A DNA stretch of 64,000 nt from an uncultured Lachnospira sp. (GCA_946186125.1 CAMHLZ010000005.1:1-64000); one strand, 5' to 3'; shown: positions 28,801 through 37,438, counted from the first letter of the stretch. The notes: generated from the letters alone by a model not told the origin. Numbers and translations are program-made.

Positions 28801-31800
28801 AATTTTCTTCACTGTCCCAGGCGTAAAGTTCTAATATATACTCTCCGTCAGACAAATCAGAGGTACTTATACTTGCAATTTCTGAATGGTCAATTGCTTC
28901 TGTTCCGCTGACAAGCACAGTTTTTGAATCTTCATTATCTTTTCTGTACAGAGTAAGATTATATCCTTCTAATTTTTCATTATCACTGACAGAAGCCGTA
29001 ATAACAACCTCGTCATTTTCAGAATCCAAAGATATTGTCTCAATTGCACATTCCGGCGGTATCCTGTCTTTTACTTCTTTTCTGACAGTTATCACCATAT
29101 AAACAGTTGATGAAAGACCAGCTTTATCTTTAGCTGTAATTGTGTATTTATAATATCCTTCTTCAAGCGAATCAACATTAATTGTATCAATTACATCTTC
29201 TATGACTTCTTCATTTGATGTCTTAACAACCTCAACATCTGATTCTTCGTTTGTTTCAACATTTAACTTTGATTTTGTAATAGTATATGAATCCAAAGCT
29301 TTATTATCTTTAATAGTACCAACTATATCCGTATCACCTGAAATAGAACCATCCTTAGGACTGTCTATTATAATTTCAGGGGGAGTCTTGTCAGTATTAT
29401 CAATAACTGTAACTTCTTCACTCTTACTTGATACATTTCCTGAAAGGTCTGTAGCCGTTACTGTAACATTTAATTTACAAGCCTCATTTGCAGTTACAAT
29501 AAATCTTCCATAATTGTTACTTACAACTTCATCGTTACATTTTATTACAAAATCACTTACTCCGTTATCATCCTCAGCATATGCTTCTACTGAAAACTCT
29601 TCTCCAACTTCCAATAAAGTCTTACTTACAATAAGTGTTACCTCCGGAGCAGTATTATCCTCCGGCTTTACATATACCCTGGCATCGTTTGTATTAATTG
29701 TTCTCACACAAGGCCTTGAATATGCACCTTCTATATCCTTTGATACATATTTTACAATGTAGATTTTTCCCATTTCCACTTCTGACGGGAATCTTCCTTC
29801 TGTCCATGCGGTTTCGTTTAATTCTTTATAATAGAATTTTTCTTCTCTAATTCCTTTTTGAGAATCAGAAGGATGGTCTGCATCACTAGAATCATATGCA
29901 ACATTTACAATACATTTCTTTCCGTCTGTTGACTGCATAAGGTTAATACTCATATCTGCCACCGGTCTGTTGTGGGCAAGGATGAGTTTCTTATACTCGT
30001 CAGTATCAGCATACTTTATGTAATCCTTTAAATTCTCATTTCCATGTGTAGGGTCATCCGATACTATATGAGTTATCTTATATGCACCTGAATTCTCAAA
30101 TAATGTTACAGGCTCATTTGTTACAAACTCATCATGGGTTCCGTTTCCCTCGTTAAATACTGATGAATCATATTCATATTTCCACTCATCAGTTCCAACT
30201 TCATCATTCTCAGGATCCGAATATGTATCTGAATATGAGACCGGCTCATCTGTCGTTATTGTTTCATATATCTTGTAATCCTTTGAAAGAACATCATTTT
30301 TTATTCTTGATACAATCTGATTAACAGCTTTAACAACCGTTATATCATCCTCACTGATTTCTTCATCTTCAGCTTTTTGTGTTAACTGAATATTCTCTCC
30401 AAAGCCATCAATAATATTCAAAAGTCTGTTGTATGAATCAATTGACTTGTCATTACCTATTCCAAAAAACATTACATCATTCGACATAAGTGCCGCTGCA
30501 ACATCAGAAGTCTTTCCGTCCTCTGAAAGTTCCGGAATTACCTCACCACTTAAGTTAATCACATAATGATTAGTACCCGGCAGCCATTCATGCTCATTAA
30601 TAACATCACTAAGACTCTTTCCCGTTACAGTCTGCATTGTAATATTTTTAAAAGTAAAATACGACTGCTGACTACAACAATGACTTCCATGACTGATAAT
30701 CGGTCCGTATCCATATGCATCTACTCCATCATCCGGAAGTACATACTCATTTACCAGCAATTCACCGTCATCATATACTGTTATAGTGTTTTTATCTACT
30801 ATTATTCTAAAATGATGGTTTGCATAAAGATTCTTTATATTAAATGTCTTTAAACATTTACCGTATCTTTCAACATTTCCGGATCTTGTCTCCCTGAAAA
30901 CATCTAACTTAGTCCTGTTAATCTGAACAATCTTTAATCCCATTTGTGTAACCAGCACACAATATCCCTGTAAATAGTTTTCTTCATCATTTACAGCAGT
31001 ATTAAAGAGGAATCCTCCACCTTCCATACTGTGCCAGTCAGTTTTATCTCTCTGAAGATCAAAATCAAATATTTTCTTACTTGCACTATTATCTTCTACA
31101 TAAAGAAAATCTTTCAAAGCATCATAGCTGTATCCAAGCATCTTTATATCTTTTCCATCATAAATAATATGCTTATCAAGTGTCGGCAGATATCTGTCTT
31201 TGTAATTATAATGGTCATACTCTTTCCATGCGAAAGTATCTGTTGCATTTAATGATGATGTCTCAACAGTTGTAACTCTCGCATCAATTCCATTTTCTTT
31301 TAAAAATTCTTTAACCTTTGCACTTTCAGCAGCATAATCGCTTAATTCATCACTTCCGGCGCTTCCTATAGTGAATATGATATCAGCCATTTTGTTTTTC
31401 TCTATCTTCATTGCAGAAGTTGGTGCCTGATTCACTATTTCAAATTCTTTTTCTATCTGACCTTTTAAAAATACAGACTCATCTATCAATGATAAAATTG
31501 TATCATCAAATTTTTCCTGAATATCAAGTGTTATTTTATACTTACCAACATTTGATAATTCATACGTAAATGCCAGTTCATCAGAAATTTCATTTAATGC
31601 ATCTAAATCGTAATCATGCGTATCAATGACTTCTGTTTCATCAAAGTTTCCATCATTATTTTCATCATAATACAGTTTGTAATTCTTATATATTATGTAA
31701 TCTCCTAATTCTGATACAGAACCGTCTGTAATCTTTATATCAGCCTGTCCATTACTATTTCTTACAAACTTATAATCATCTGCTGCTTCGCCTTCAACTG

Positions 31801-33031
31801 CAGTCATTTCAAATCCGGCAACAGGAGCCTCATCATCAACTATTGTAATAATTTCTTCTGCCGGAAATTCATCATAACCATCAGTTACCATTGCATTTAT
31901 TCTGTAAGTTCCACTCTCTTTAAACAACAATTCCCTATGAGTATTGGTTGTCTTACTGTCATCAACCATACATACCTCATCCATCGTTGCAATAACATTT
32001 CCGTCACTGTCTATCTTATTAATATCAAGAGTGGTTTCATCCATAAGCAGATACTCAACCTCACCTTGTATATCAAGATCAATATCTATCTTACGGTTTA
32101 CCTTTTTGTTGCCCGTAGTTATGACAGATACAGAATCAATCTGTGGAATGTGTCTTCTTGGTACATAAGGGCATACGTATCCCGTATCATTCCAGCCTTT
32201 TACCTTCACACAGTTATTACCTGCTTTGTAATCACTGTACTTCATCATTACAGAATCGTTCCAGAGATATTCATCATTACCTCTGAAAAATCTAAGTTCT
32301 GTAGCACCTTCATCTTCTTTTGTAACCACATATCTGAAAACTTGTGTTTCAGGAGAATCACTAAGTCTTATAGGCACTAATTTTTCTTTATCCGCTTCAC
32401 TGATTTTTATATCATTTCCTTTGTTATCCTTTTTCGAATACTCTGTAAAATTAACATAAAAAACTGCATTTCCTTTTTCCCAGTTAAATCCACCGTTTTC
32501 ATCTGTAAATTCGTAGAAATCGAGATAAACCACGTCTCCTTCTTTGAAATAATCATACGTTACACTGGGTTTACCGTCCCAATAACCATGTTCAGGCACT
32601 GTCGCATGATACGTGCTCTTCCATGTGGAATAATCATTTCTGTTGCTTCCTCTTCCACCTGCACTCCATGAGTTCCACTGTTTCTTTTTATCAGGGCTTA
32701 ATCTGTTAAAAGTAAAATTATAAGCCTTTGCTCTGATTCTAAGACTCCAGGTCCTTGAATCTTCCTTTTTCATAGTGTAATAATCATGTCCGTTAGTATT
32801 ATCCACGGCCTGAATAACCGCATTATTATTACCAATCCATCCACTCTCAGTATCATCTCTGAAATAGATAGTTGTAAATGCATCCGGAACTTCTGACGCA
32901 TATGCCGTCTCCTCCGGAAAACTAAAACTAATACTTGTAACAAACATTACAAATGCCAGGATAACACTTATAGGTCTTCTGACTTTTTTTGACATAAAAA
33001 AAGAGAATACTTTCCCAATTCTTGTGTTCAT
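22808..33031 (-). CDS. Secreted RHS/YD-repeat polymorphic toxin with HINT domain and HH-nuclease tip (3407 aa)
   Basis: Start chosen at 33031 (MNTRIGKVF) because AAAGGAG at 33040-33046 precedes it; a TTG 12 codons upstream lies before that SD. Order: Sec signal (cleavage near AYA-SE); residues about 50-170 resemble a CBM25/26-like starch-binding fold (weak); EF-hand-like and LamG-like segments; several Ig/cadherin-like 'DKxPPxIxxxSP' domains (about 1100-1740); RHS/YD repeats (about 1750-3010); the RHS core end (YTGEQYNESTG...DPSG); a hydrophobic linker; a HINT domain from CFTEDT (about 3175) to VLVHN (about 3312); a toxin with AHHILPQKF (His-His near 3333) and a second conserved His in QHNEHRAGS, resembling AHH/DUF2380-type HNH nucleases. 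The WapA-like layout suggests contact-dependent delivery of a DNase after self-cleavage (inference). Confidence 0.9.
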   Translation of the reverse strand: MNTRIGKVFSFFMSKKVRRPISVILAFVMFVTSISFSFPEETAYASEVPDAFTTIYFRDDTESGWIGNNNAVIQAVDNTNGHDYYTMKKEDSRTWSLRIRAKAYNFTFNRLSPDKKKQWNSWSAGGRGSNRNDYSTWKSTYHATVPEHGYWDGKPSVTYDYFKEGDVVYLDFYEFTDENGGFNWEKGNAVFYVNFTEYSKKDNKGNDIKISEADKEKLVPIRLSDSPETQVFRYVVTKEDEGATELRFFRGNDEYLWNDSVMMKYSDYKAGNNCVKVKGWNDTGYVCPYVPRRHIPQIDSVSVITTGNKKVNRKIDIDLDIQGEVEYLLMDETTLDINKIDSDGNVIATMDEVCMVDDSKTTNTHRELLFKESGTYRINAMVTDGYDEFPAEEIITIVDDEAPVAGFEMTAVEGEAADDYKFVRNSNGQADIKITDGSVSELGDYIIYKNYKLYYDENNDGNFDETEVIDTHDYDLDALNEISDELAFTYELSNVGKYKITLDIQEKFDDTILSLIDESVFLKGQIEKEFEIVNQAPTSAMKIEKNKMADIIFTIGSAGSDELSDYAAESAKVKEFLKENGIDARVTTVETSSLNATDTFAWKEYDHYNYKDRYLPTLDKHIIYDGKDIKMLGYSYDALKDFLYVEDNSASKKIFDFDLQRDKTDWHSMEGGGFLFNTAVNDEENYLQGYCVLVTQMGLKIVQINRTKLDVFRETRSGNVERYGKCLKTFNIKNLYANHHFRIIVDKNTITVYDDGELLVNEYVLPDDGVDAYGYGPIISHGSHCCSQQSYFTFKNITMQTVTGKSLSDVINEHEWLPGTNHYVINLSGEVIPELSEDGKTSDVAAALMSNDVMFFGIGNDKSIDSYNRLLNIIDGFGENIQLTQKAEDEEISEDDITVVKAVNQIVSRIKNDVLSKDYKIYETITTDEPVSYSDTYSDPENDEVGTDEWKYEYDSSVFNEGNGTHDEFVTNEPVTLFENSGAYKITHIVSDDPTHGNENLKDYIKYADTDEYKKLILAHNRPVADMSINLMQSTDGKKCIVNVAYDSSDADHPSDSQKGIREEKFYYKELNETAWTEGRFPSEVEMGKIYIVKYVSKDIEGAYSRPCVRTINTNDARVYVKPEDNTAPEVTLIVSKTLLEVGEEFSVEAYAEDDNGVSDFVIKCNDEVVSNNYGRFIVTANEACKLNVTVTATDLSGNVSSKSEEVTVIDNTDKTPPEIIIDSPKDGSISGDTDIVGTIKDNKALDSYTITKSKLNVETNEESDVEVVKTSNEEVIEDVIDTINVDSLEEGYYKYTITAKDKAGLSSTVYMVITVRKEVKDRIPPECAIETISLDSENDEVVITASVSDNEKLEGYNLTLYRKDNEDSKTVLVSGTEAIDHSEIASISTSDLSDGEYILELYAWDSEENSCISRGGFTYEAGSSENVVKRNDDITPPVIAGNIKASTDDKGLHISLNGSITDDNLKEYNVITGKKNDDGVVENEVLIKKGNTSIIDSDIASYTYGEILPGDYVVYVTAEDGAGNMTRASYIVTVTKNGTIDDKKNNGGGGSNIEEDNKYYGDLNLTLSTTATDAGNVVYGYITFPKNAKNVSVTSDRGEVSLNGRIATINNSEPGLLTVTLSAEIDGEIKKVEKSVRYYDKSDKNAPVAELISPEPDSDLGIKTDIVGTVKDEEGLAYYVLEYKLNGTENYTELAKGYNNIENVTLATLDKTMLMNGSYSIRLTAVDNGGNIVRTERCVNVNGDLKVGNMAIGFTDINTNVAGIPLSVTRNYDSRNKASGDFGTGWTLGLNSVKLTESHDIATGYEMVQSGIAFSTKYEMVETYSHDITVSYGDGTCDRFKVSFSPQRRALVPIYDVNLNFVCVTNKKVKLELEGSNYALVYNNFLLFDNFEMSENHSYILTKEDGTKLYISPKYGLTKAVDTNGNTITVSKNGFKHSNGMGIDFTRDKNGRITKATEKDKDGNEIDSMSYVYDENDNLIMNIDKAGRNVTYTYDNNHNLIDIIDPSGIAVARNEYDDEGRLVATIDADGNRTEYEHDVDSKTEVIRDRMGNPTVYTYDDNGNILKTVDALGNVTTNTYDKNNNKLSSTDANGNTTYFKYDSDNNLKSLTTADGTVEELTYNELNTVTDIKFAGKNMASMNYDSKGNLTKAEDSLGNSTEFTYEKDGKLSSVADEIGTVHKLKYDTDGNLISMEDGNGNTTKYDYDENGRCVGVTVARTNENGNKEEYTSRYVYDVAGNVISEISNSGVVTTYEYDYRNNKTAEITADGIRTNYEYDNQSNLTKITYSDGTFEEFTYDKNGNNITARDRMGVTVTMTYDKINRLIKKTFADGSSEDYKYDANGNIISVTNVEGGVIKYSYDSMNRNTKIEDAYGNISKFEYNERSLLTKFTDALGNVFEYEYDLNGNQTGLLYPDGTKEKLVYDARNRVVKKIDRENHETSYIYNGVDLLTEVIDACGNSYKYEYDETNELVKVTDAKGNETKYVYDADGRVTKLVNAAGKTAEYTYDSYGKVVGYKDYKGNQNTYVYDENGYLTRFSCSDGNTDFTYDDFGRLSKVNDSHGEIAYTYDDFGRMSSKKTYDLGLTKYTYTSSDDIKSVTHNVNGVDVAGTTYDYDLMDRVVRVVAHDGVATLYEYDAIGNRTLVKHEGGLSVRYRYDVCSRVINQTVTDKDSNVLMYYDYSYGDAGERTKTVEVVRNSADDANARIISYQYKYDELLRLEKEVISIKEDIAFDDVITSDADGKVVLSKFNAFAGSITNEYEYDSVSNRTSKNTVIAGDVDGYADEIKEGTTSYTYNELNQLLSARTAEDESVDYSYDDNGNLISESGSITKAYTYSSQNKLLTATISEGSNVTIESYEYDYEGNRISKQTGEEDKVYYLNDTYDELTQVALELKKVYNSDGDECLNVSKYYTRGTELLSTDIVGTNEAGEVSVNKKHYIQDVHGSVTALVQNTSENSVVICDTYTYDAYGNLLKKTGNTDNDYLYTGEQYNESTGLYYLRARYMNPQTGTFISMDSYAGTLDNPVSLHKYLYANANPVMNTDPSGYFSLAECSVAQSINNILSATRAYLDIKRIMSWVNMAVTAYDVGVQIRAVLCGEASILDVALAVAKGMVTQALISCFAKAIVGEAATYLLKVFGVVSDVDELVDAIKAKDPEKIIIASLRIALDIFTFSCQCFTEDTLVETTDGSKKISDVKAGDEIYAYNIQNGENEVCKVKDVSVTKTDTLVHVKLSDGSEIKTTMYHPFFVENGKDEAWVAASNLEKGDKLHSIDERELFVEEVIVEKLSERIEVYNLEIDGLHTYYAGSVLVHNRCKLGENMKKQGGDPGADYDAHHILPQKFREFFQKAGIDIDSPEYGIWVQHNEHRAGSRSYNALWERQISIWKKNNSGTKADIIAFINSLERLW

Positions 33032-33219
33032 TTTTCTTTCTCCTTTAAAAATATTCTTCAGGGACAAATCACAAGACTTCCTTCTAAGTACACTCTATAA
33101 TAAACTTTTTAATTGTCACATAAAAATTATATCTTAATAAATAATTATACGGCTCAATATAAAACTATTAAAATAACCTTTATATCCAATATGATAATGT
33201 CAAATCAGAGGATATACCT

Positions 33220-33299
33220 CATATGAAGTTAGTCTTTCCATGATGCAGTATTCCATATGAAGTTGGTCTATCCATGATGTAGCATTTCATATTAAACAC
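33220..33299. repeat. 34-bp direct repeats in the RHS-GH13 intergenic region
   Basis: Unit starts at 33220, 33254 and a partial third at 33288, each opening with CATATGAAGTT or CATATTAA; copies 1 and 2 match at about 29 of 34 positions. They lie in the 426-bp gap between the divergent RHS and GH13 genes. They may be operator sites or a small tandem repeat. No strong promoter on either side could be fixed. Confidence 0.7.
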
Positions 33300-33457
33300 A
33301 AAAATCATATTTATCATTTACCGCCTGAGCAGAGTACATATTATCAAAATTATAACAATTTGTCAACATTGTATTATTTTTCAAACATGTTGACTAACAC
33401 CCATAAATCCTATACCATATATTAGTAAGATATTAATTTAACAGAAAGAGGTTTTAT

Positions 33458-34882
33458 ATGAAAAAAATTTTTAAATCATTAACCGCATGCACTCTGGCAA
33501 TTTCCATGTGTTTTTCCATGTCTGCATGCCAGTCGTCTTCAACCTCAAAGAAGGTTGATACTTTTAAAGAAGATGAAGTTGTTTCAGGCGACAGATTGCA
33601 GGCTGACTGGGCTGACACTGCAATTATTTACGAAGTAAATGTAAGGCAATATACCCCTGAAGGTACTTTCAACGCTTTTAGTACACATTTAGAAAGATTG
33701 AAGGATATGGGAGTAAATACCTTATGGTTCATGCCAATCTATTCTATTTCACAGGTTAATAAAAAAGGAACTCTTGGCTCCTACTACTCTATCAGTGATT
33801 ATAAAAATGTTAATTCTGAATTTGGTACTATGGAAGATTTCAAATCACTTGTGGACAAGGCTCATGAGATGGGATTTCATGTGATACTCGACTGGGTTGG
33901 AAACCATACCGGCTGGGATCATGTCTGGATTAATGAGCATCCTGAATATTATCTTAAAGATGAAACCGGTGAAATCACTTGTCCTCTTGGAACGGACTGG
34001 GTCGATGTCGCACAGCTTGATTATACCAACGATGATTTGAGAGCAGCTATGATTGACGCTATGAGCTTTTGGATAAAAGATATGGACGTGGATGGTTTCA
34101 GATGTGATTATGCCCAGGGAGTAGCAATTGATTTCTGGGAAGATGCACGAAAAGAACTTGATAAAATCAAACCGGTTTACATGGTTGCTGAGGACGGAAC
34201 AAACAGTCTTTCACTTATGAACAGCGCATTTGACAGTGATTACAATTTTGAATTATATGATGCTATAAAATTCACTGCTAAAATGCCTAATTCAGCAGAT
34301 GACTTAAAACAATATATGAATCCTGAACTTCCTTACGGTGCTTATAAAATGAACTTTCTTGATAACCATGATAAAAATACGTACAACGGAACTATTGGAG
34401 ACCGGTTCTCTCCTGAAGCACTTGGAGCATTATTTACGGTTATCTTCACGTCAGAAGGTTTACCTCTTATCTATTCCGGTAACGAAGAGGATGACAATAT
34501 AACGCTTGAATTTTTTGAAAAAGATGATATTGAATTTGGAGATTATAAGTACGAAGAGCTTCTTACAAAGCTTTGTCATATTAAAACTTCCAACGAGCCA
34601 CTTTTCAATGGAATCGCCGGTGGAAAGATTAGGTATATTGATACTGATAATGAAAATATTCTGTGTTATGAACGTGTAAAAAACGGTAAAAAGATAACAA
34701 CTATTATCAACTGCAGCAAAGAGGAACAGACTGTTAAGTATACCCGTACAGTTGATGCAGGAAAGATTTTACTTCACGGAGATTCAACAGGCATAAAAGA
34801 GTCAGATAATCAAAAACTTAATCCTGATGACTTAAATAAAATGCAGCCTTGGGAATACTACATAATTTATTCCGAAAAATAA
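33458..34882 (+). CDS. GH13 alpha-amylase-family lipoprotein (474 aa)
   Basis: Glycoside hydrolase of the alpha-amylase superfamily, membrane anchored outside the cell. The lipobox is SMSAC with Cys24. The (beta/alpha)8 barrel shows all conserved GH13 regions: DWVGNH (about 145-150), GFRCDYA with the nucleophile Asp (about 212-218), the acid/base Glu in VAED (about 242-245) and FLDNHD (about 301-306). A short C-terminal beta domain follows. At 474 aa it is compact and lacks carbohydrate-binding modules. It probably trims starch-derived oligosaccharides at the cell surface; exact specificity cannot be read. The SD AGAGG precedes the ATG. It is divergent from the RHS gene and convergent with the HD-GYP gene, sharing a bidirectional terminator. 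Confidence 0.9.
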   Translation: MKKIFKSLTACTLAISMCFSMSACQSSSTSKKVDTFKEDEVVSGDRLQADWADTAIIYEVNVRQYTPEGTFNAFSTHLERLKDMGVNTLWFMPIYSISQVNKKGTLGSYYSISDYKNVNSEFGTMEDFKSLVDKAHEMGFHVILDWVGNHTGWDHVWINEHPEYYLKDETGEITCPLGTDWVDVAQLDYTNDDLRAAMIDAMSFWIKDMDVDGFRCDYAQGVAIDFWEDARKELDKIKPVYMVAEDGTNSLSLMNSAFDSDYNFELYDAIKFTAKMPNSADDLKQYMNPELPYGAYKMNFLDNHDKNTYNGTIGDRFSPEALGALFTVIFTSEGLPLIYSGNEEDDNITLEFFEKDDIEFGDYKYEELLTKLCHIKTSNEPLFNGIAGGKIRYIDTDNENILCYERVKNGKKITTIINCSKEEQTVKYTRTVDAGKILLHGDSTGIKESDNQKLNPDDLNKMQPWEYYIIYSEK

Positions 34883-34887
34883 AAAAT

Positions 34888-34915
34888 AAAAAAGAGTTCG
34901 TAAGAACTCTTTTTT
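34888..34915. terminator. Bidirectional terminator between GH13 and HD-GYP genes
   Basis: A 12-bp stem AAAAAAGAGTTC / GAACTCTTTTTT with GTAA loop gives T-tracts on both strands. The stop codon of the HD-GYP gene (34914-34916) overlaps its end. Confidence 0.9.
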
Positions 34916-36110
34916 AATCTTTTATTCCGTATACTTCCTTTATCTCAGGATAACATTTTATAAACAATCTTACTGCCTCCGGAGCAAACTGTTTTCCGCT
35001 CTGACTTACAATCTCTTCATATACTTTTTCCGGAGACCATCCTTCTTTGTAAGAACGAGGAGAAACCAAAGCATCAAATACATCCAATACCGCAATATAT
35101 CTGGAATAATATTCAATATCTTCTCCTTTTATATTATGATATCCTTTTCCATCCCATCTCTCATGGTGATAATAAGCAATATTTCTCGCCATCTCCATAA
35201 TTCTTCCGGGAGCATTCTGTAAAAGTTTTCTTCCTTCATCTGTGTGACGTTTGACTATCTCATACTCTTCATCAGTAAGTCTTGTCTGCTTTTCGATAAG
35301 TTCATTAGGTATCATCAATTTTCCAACATCATGAAGCATGGATGCAATACCTAAATATTCAATCTCATTGTCATCCTTACAAATATATTTACCAAATATT
35401 CTCGCACATTTTGCAACTCGTCTGATATGTCCTCCGGTCTGTTGAGAACTTGACTCAGATATATCAGCAATCGCATAGACAAGCTCCTCCTGTGTTCTTC
35501 TCATCTCATTGTGACTTGCCTCAATATTTATGGCATTATAATACAACTGATTCAACTGTGCATTTGCCCTCTTTATCGACATAAATTCTACAATAACTAC
35601 CACTGTAAATATAAGGCACATCGGTAATGCACTTCCCTGCATCAATGTTGATATATTATTCGATGCAATAGATTCATCTGCACATACAATAGCATTTGCA
35701 ATATTTCCCGCAATTATTCCCAGATAAGAGATTACAGCAGTAAATATATATAATGCTATATCCGCATAAAACGATGCAATCAAAATAGGCAAAACAAATG
35801 TAATCGCTACATGATAAGAAAAAAATGAGTATAACGCAACAACTGCAAGGGTAATACATATTGTAATACCATATCTCAAAGTTGTCTGTTTATTCTTTAA
35901 TTTCATTACCAGCACACACGGTATTAACAGAAATATCATTGTTGTGAATGTGCCTAAAAACGTAAGGTACTTATCCAACTTAAAAAACAATCCCAAAGAA
36001 TTCATCAAACAGACTGCCAATATAATAGTAGCTGAAATCTCAGAGGCCTTTGCTATAATTTCATCAGCTTCAACATCATTTATTTTTTCGTATTCTTTCC
36101 AATTTAACAA
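34914..36110 (-). CDS. Membrane HD-GYP-type phosphodiesterase (398 aa)
   Basis: Six or so N-terminal membrane segments (residues about 25-195), then a helical linker and a C-terminal HD-GYP domain (about 215-390). Metal-binding residues are conserved: 'GGHIRRVAKCA', 'LHDVGKLMIPN', and 'HHERWDGKGYHNIKGEDI'. The signature GYP is GYH here. HD-GYP enzymes hydrolyse cyclic di-GMP to pGpG or GMP, and the substitution leaves the metal ligands in place, so activity is still possible. The gene follows a degenerate GGDEF protein by 21 bases on the same strand, a natural pair for nucleotide second-messenger signalling. The membrane part looks like a sensor, but the signal is unknown. Confidence 0.85.
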   Translation of the reverse strand: MLNWKEYEKINDVEADEIIAKASEISATIILAVCLMNSLGLFFKLDKYLTFLGTFTTMIFLLIPCVLVMKLKNKQTTLRYGITICITLAVVALYSFFSYHVAITFVLPILIASFYADIALYIFTAVISYLGIIAGNIANAIVCADESIASNNISTLMQGSALPMCLIFTVVVIVEFMSIKRANAQLNQLYYNAINIEASHNEMRRTQEELVYAIADISESSSQQTGGHIRRVAKCARIFGKYICKDDNEIEYLGIASMLHDVGKLMIPNELIEKQTRLTDEEYEIVKRHTDEGRKLLQNAPGRIMEMARNIAYYHHERWDGKGYHNIKGEDIEYYSRYIAVLDVFDALVSPRSYKEGWSPEKVYEEIVSQSGKQFAPEAVRLFIKCYPEIKEVYGIKD

Positions 36111-36131
36111 TGAACTTTTCCTCCAACATCT

Positions 36132-37406
36132 TTATGAGTATATTATATTACCCTCATTTGCAGATGCTTCTTCCAATGCTTTTTCACATTTTTCGTAAAT
36201 ACTATCAACATTGCAGACTCTGTCCACAAACGTTGCCCCCATCGTACAATGAACTTTTCTTGCAATCTGTTTCTCCACATAGTCAAAATTTGTAATTTTA
36301 ATGACTTTATCAACTACTTCCGACAGTTCCCCCCTATCTGCCCTATCTGCAAGAAACAATACAAAACTGTCTTCAACATAACGTCCGAATACATCTTTCG
36401 GTTCAATCACCGATAAAACATTCTCAACCAATTTAGTAAGCACAAAATCTCCGGTCAGTCTTCCATATGTATCATTGATTCCTCTTAAGTCATCTACATC
36501 AATAATCATCATAAGACTTGTTCCCGGTTTTCTGATTTTTCCAACGTACCTCTCAATCAACTGCCGGCTGTAATGTTTATTCCATATCAATGTAAGACTG
36601 TCTGTACGCGTAAGCATCTTGTTTGCAGATATTCTTAGTTCATTATCAACTTCTTTAAACAGCATATACATCTCTTTAACATTAGTATTACTATCATTGG
36701 GAATAATAAGAACATTCATCTTAATCCATTTATACTTGCCATCCATCTTCCTGATTCTGAAATCAGATTCAAAAATATATTGTTTATTCTTTATTCTCTT
36801 TAATATATCCTGATCTCTGAAAATATCCATGCAGCCGGTATCATCAGGATGAACAATTTCTCCTACAAAACTCCAAAACCATTGATCAATTGTTATATAA
36901 TACTTGTCCATTCCAAAAAACTTACGATACTCTTCATGATCATACCTGAATGTGTTATTAAGGCAGCTATACTCAAGTACCACATCAAATACCCCATGCA
37001 TTACCTGACTGTACTTATCATCTTTATGTTGATTTTCACCTATAAACGCATTAAGATTTGAAAATTCCTTTTGTTCAACCGGTGTCATGTGAAGATAAAA
37101 AAATCTTACCTCACCCATCTTTTCAATACAGTGAACGGAGCAGTCCACTATCACCTCTTTCTCTTCATCCGTTTTTTTTAATACAAGTCTTGCAACTATA
37201 ATACAGGATGTCGCATCAATCTCAACTACATCATAATGCTCTCCCTCAAGTAAATACGTTCCTTTCCAATTTGGATTTGTTACACCAATCATATACACTT
37301 GCTTATTGTCACATGAATTCAACATAAAATCAATCTGCTTATCAATCCAATACAAATGCAATGCTTCAGTAACTTTATTAATTGATTTCTCATAAAATTC
37401 TTTCAT
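36132..37406 (-). CDS. PAS-GGDEF protein with degenerate active site (424 aa)
   Basis: Cytosolic signalling protein: an N-terminal region without known fold (1-130), a PAS-like domain (about 140-260, 'DFRIRKMDGKYKWIKMNVLI') and a C-terminal GGDEF fold (about 265-420) with the conserved 'DVDDLRGINDTYGRLTGD'. The catalytic loop reads GRYVEDSFVLF where active cyclases have RYGGDEF, so GGDEF is replaced by VEDSF. Diguanylate cyclase activity is therefore unlikely, and it may be a receptor or allosteric partner of the HD-GYP protein downstream. SD GGAAAGGAG. It follows ilvA by 32 bases and may be read from the same transcript. Confidence 0.85.
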   Translation of the reverse strand: MKEFYEKSINKVTEALHLYWIDKQIDFMLNSCDNKQVYMIGVTNPNWKGTYLLEGEHYDVVEIDATSCIIVARLVLKKTDEEKEVIVDCSVHCIEKMGEVRFFYLHMTPVEQKEFSNLNAFIGENQHKDDKYSQVMHGVFDVVLEYSCLNNTFRYDHEEYRKFFGMDKYYITIDQWFWSFVGEIVHPDDTGCMDIFRDQDILKRIKNKQYIFESDFRIRKMDGKYKWIKMNVLIIPNDSNTNVKEMYMLFKEVDNELRISANKMLTRTDSLTLIWNKHYSRQLIERYVGKIRKPGTSLMMIIDVDDLRGINDTYGRLTGDFVLTKLVENVLSVIEPKDVFGRYVEDSFVLFLADRADRGELSEVVDKVIKITNFDYVEKQIARKVHCTMGATFVDRVCNVDSIYEKCEKALEEASANEGNIIYS

Positions 37407-37438
37407 ACAGTTTCACTCCTTTCCTGTATGATTTATCG

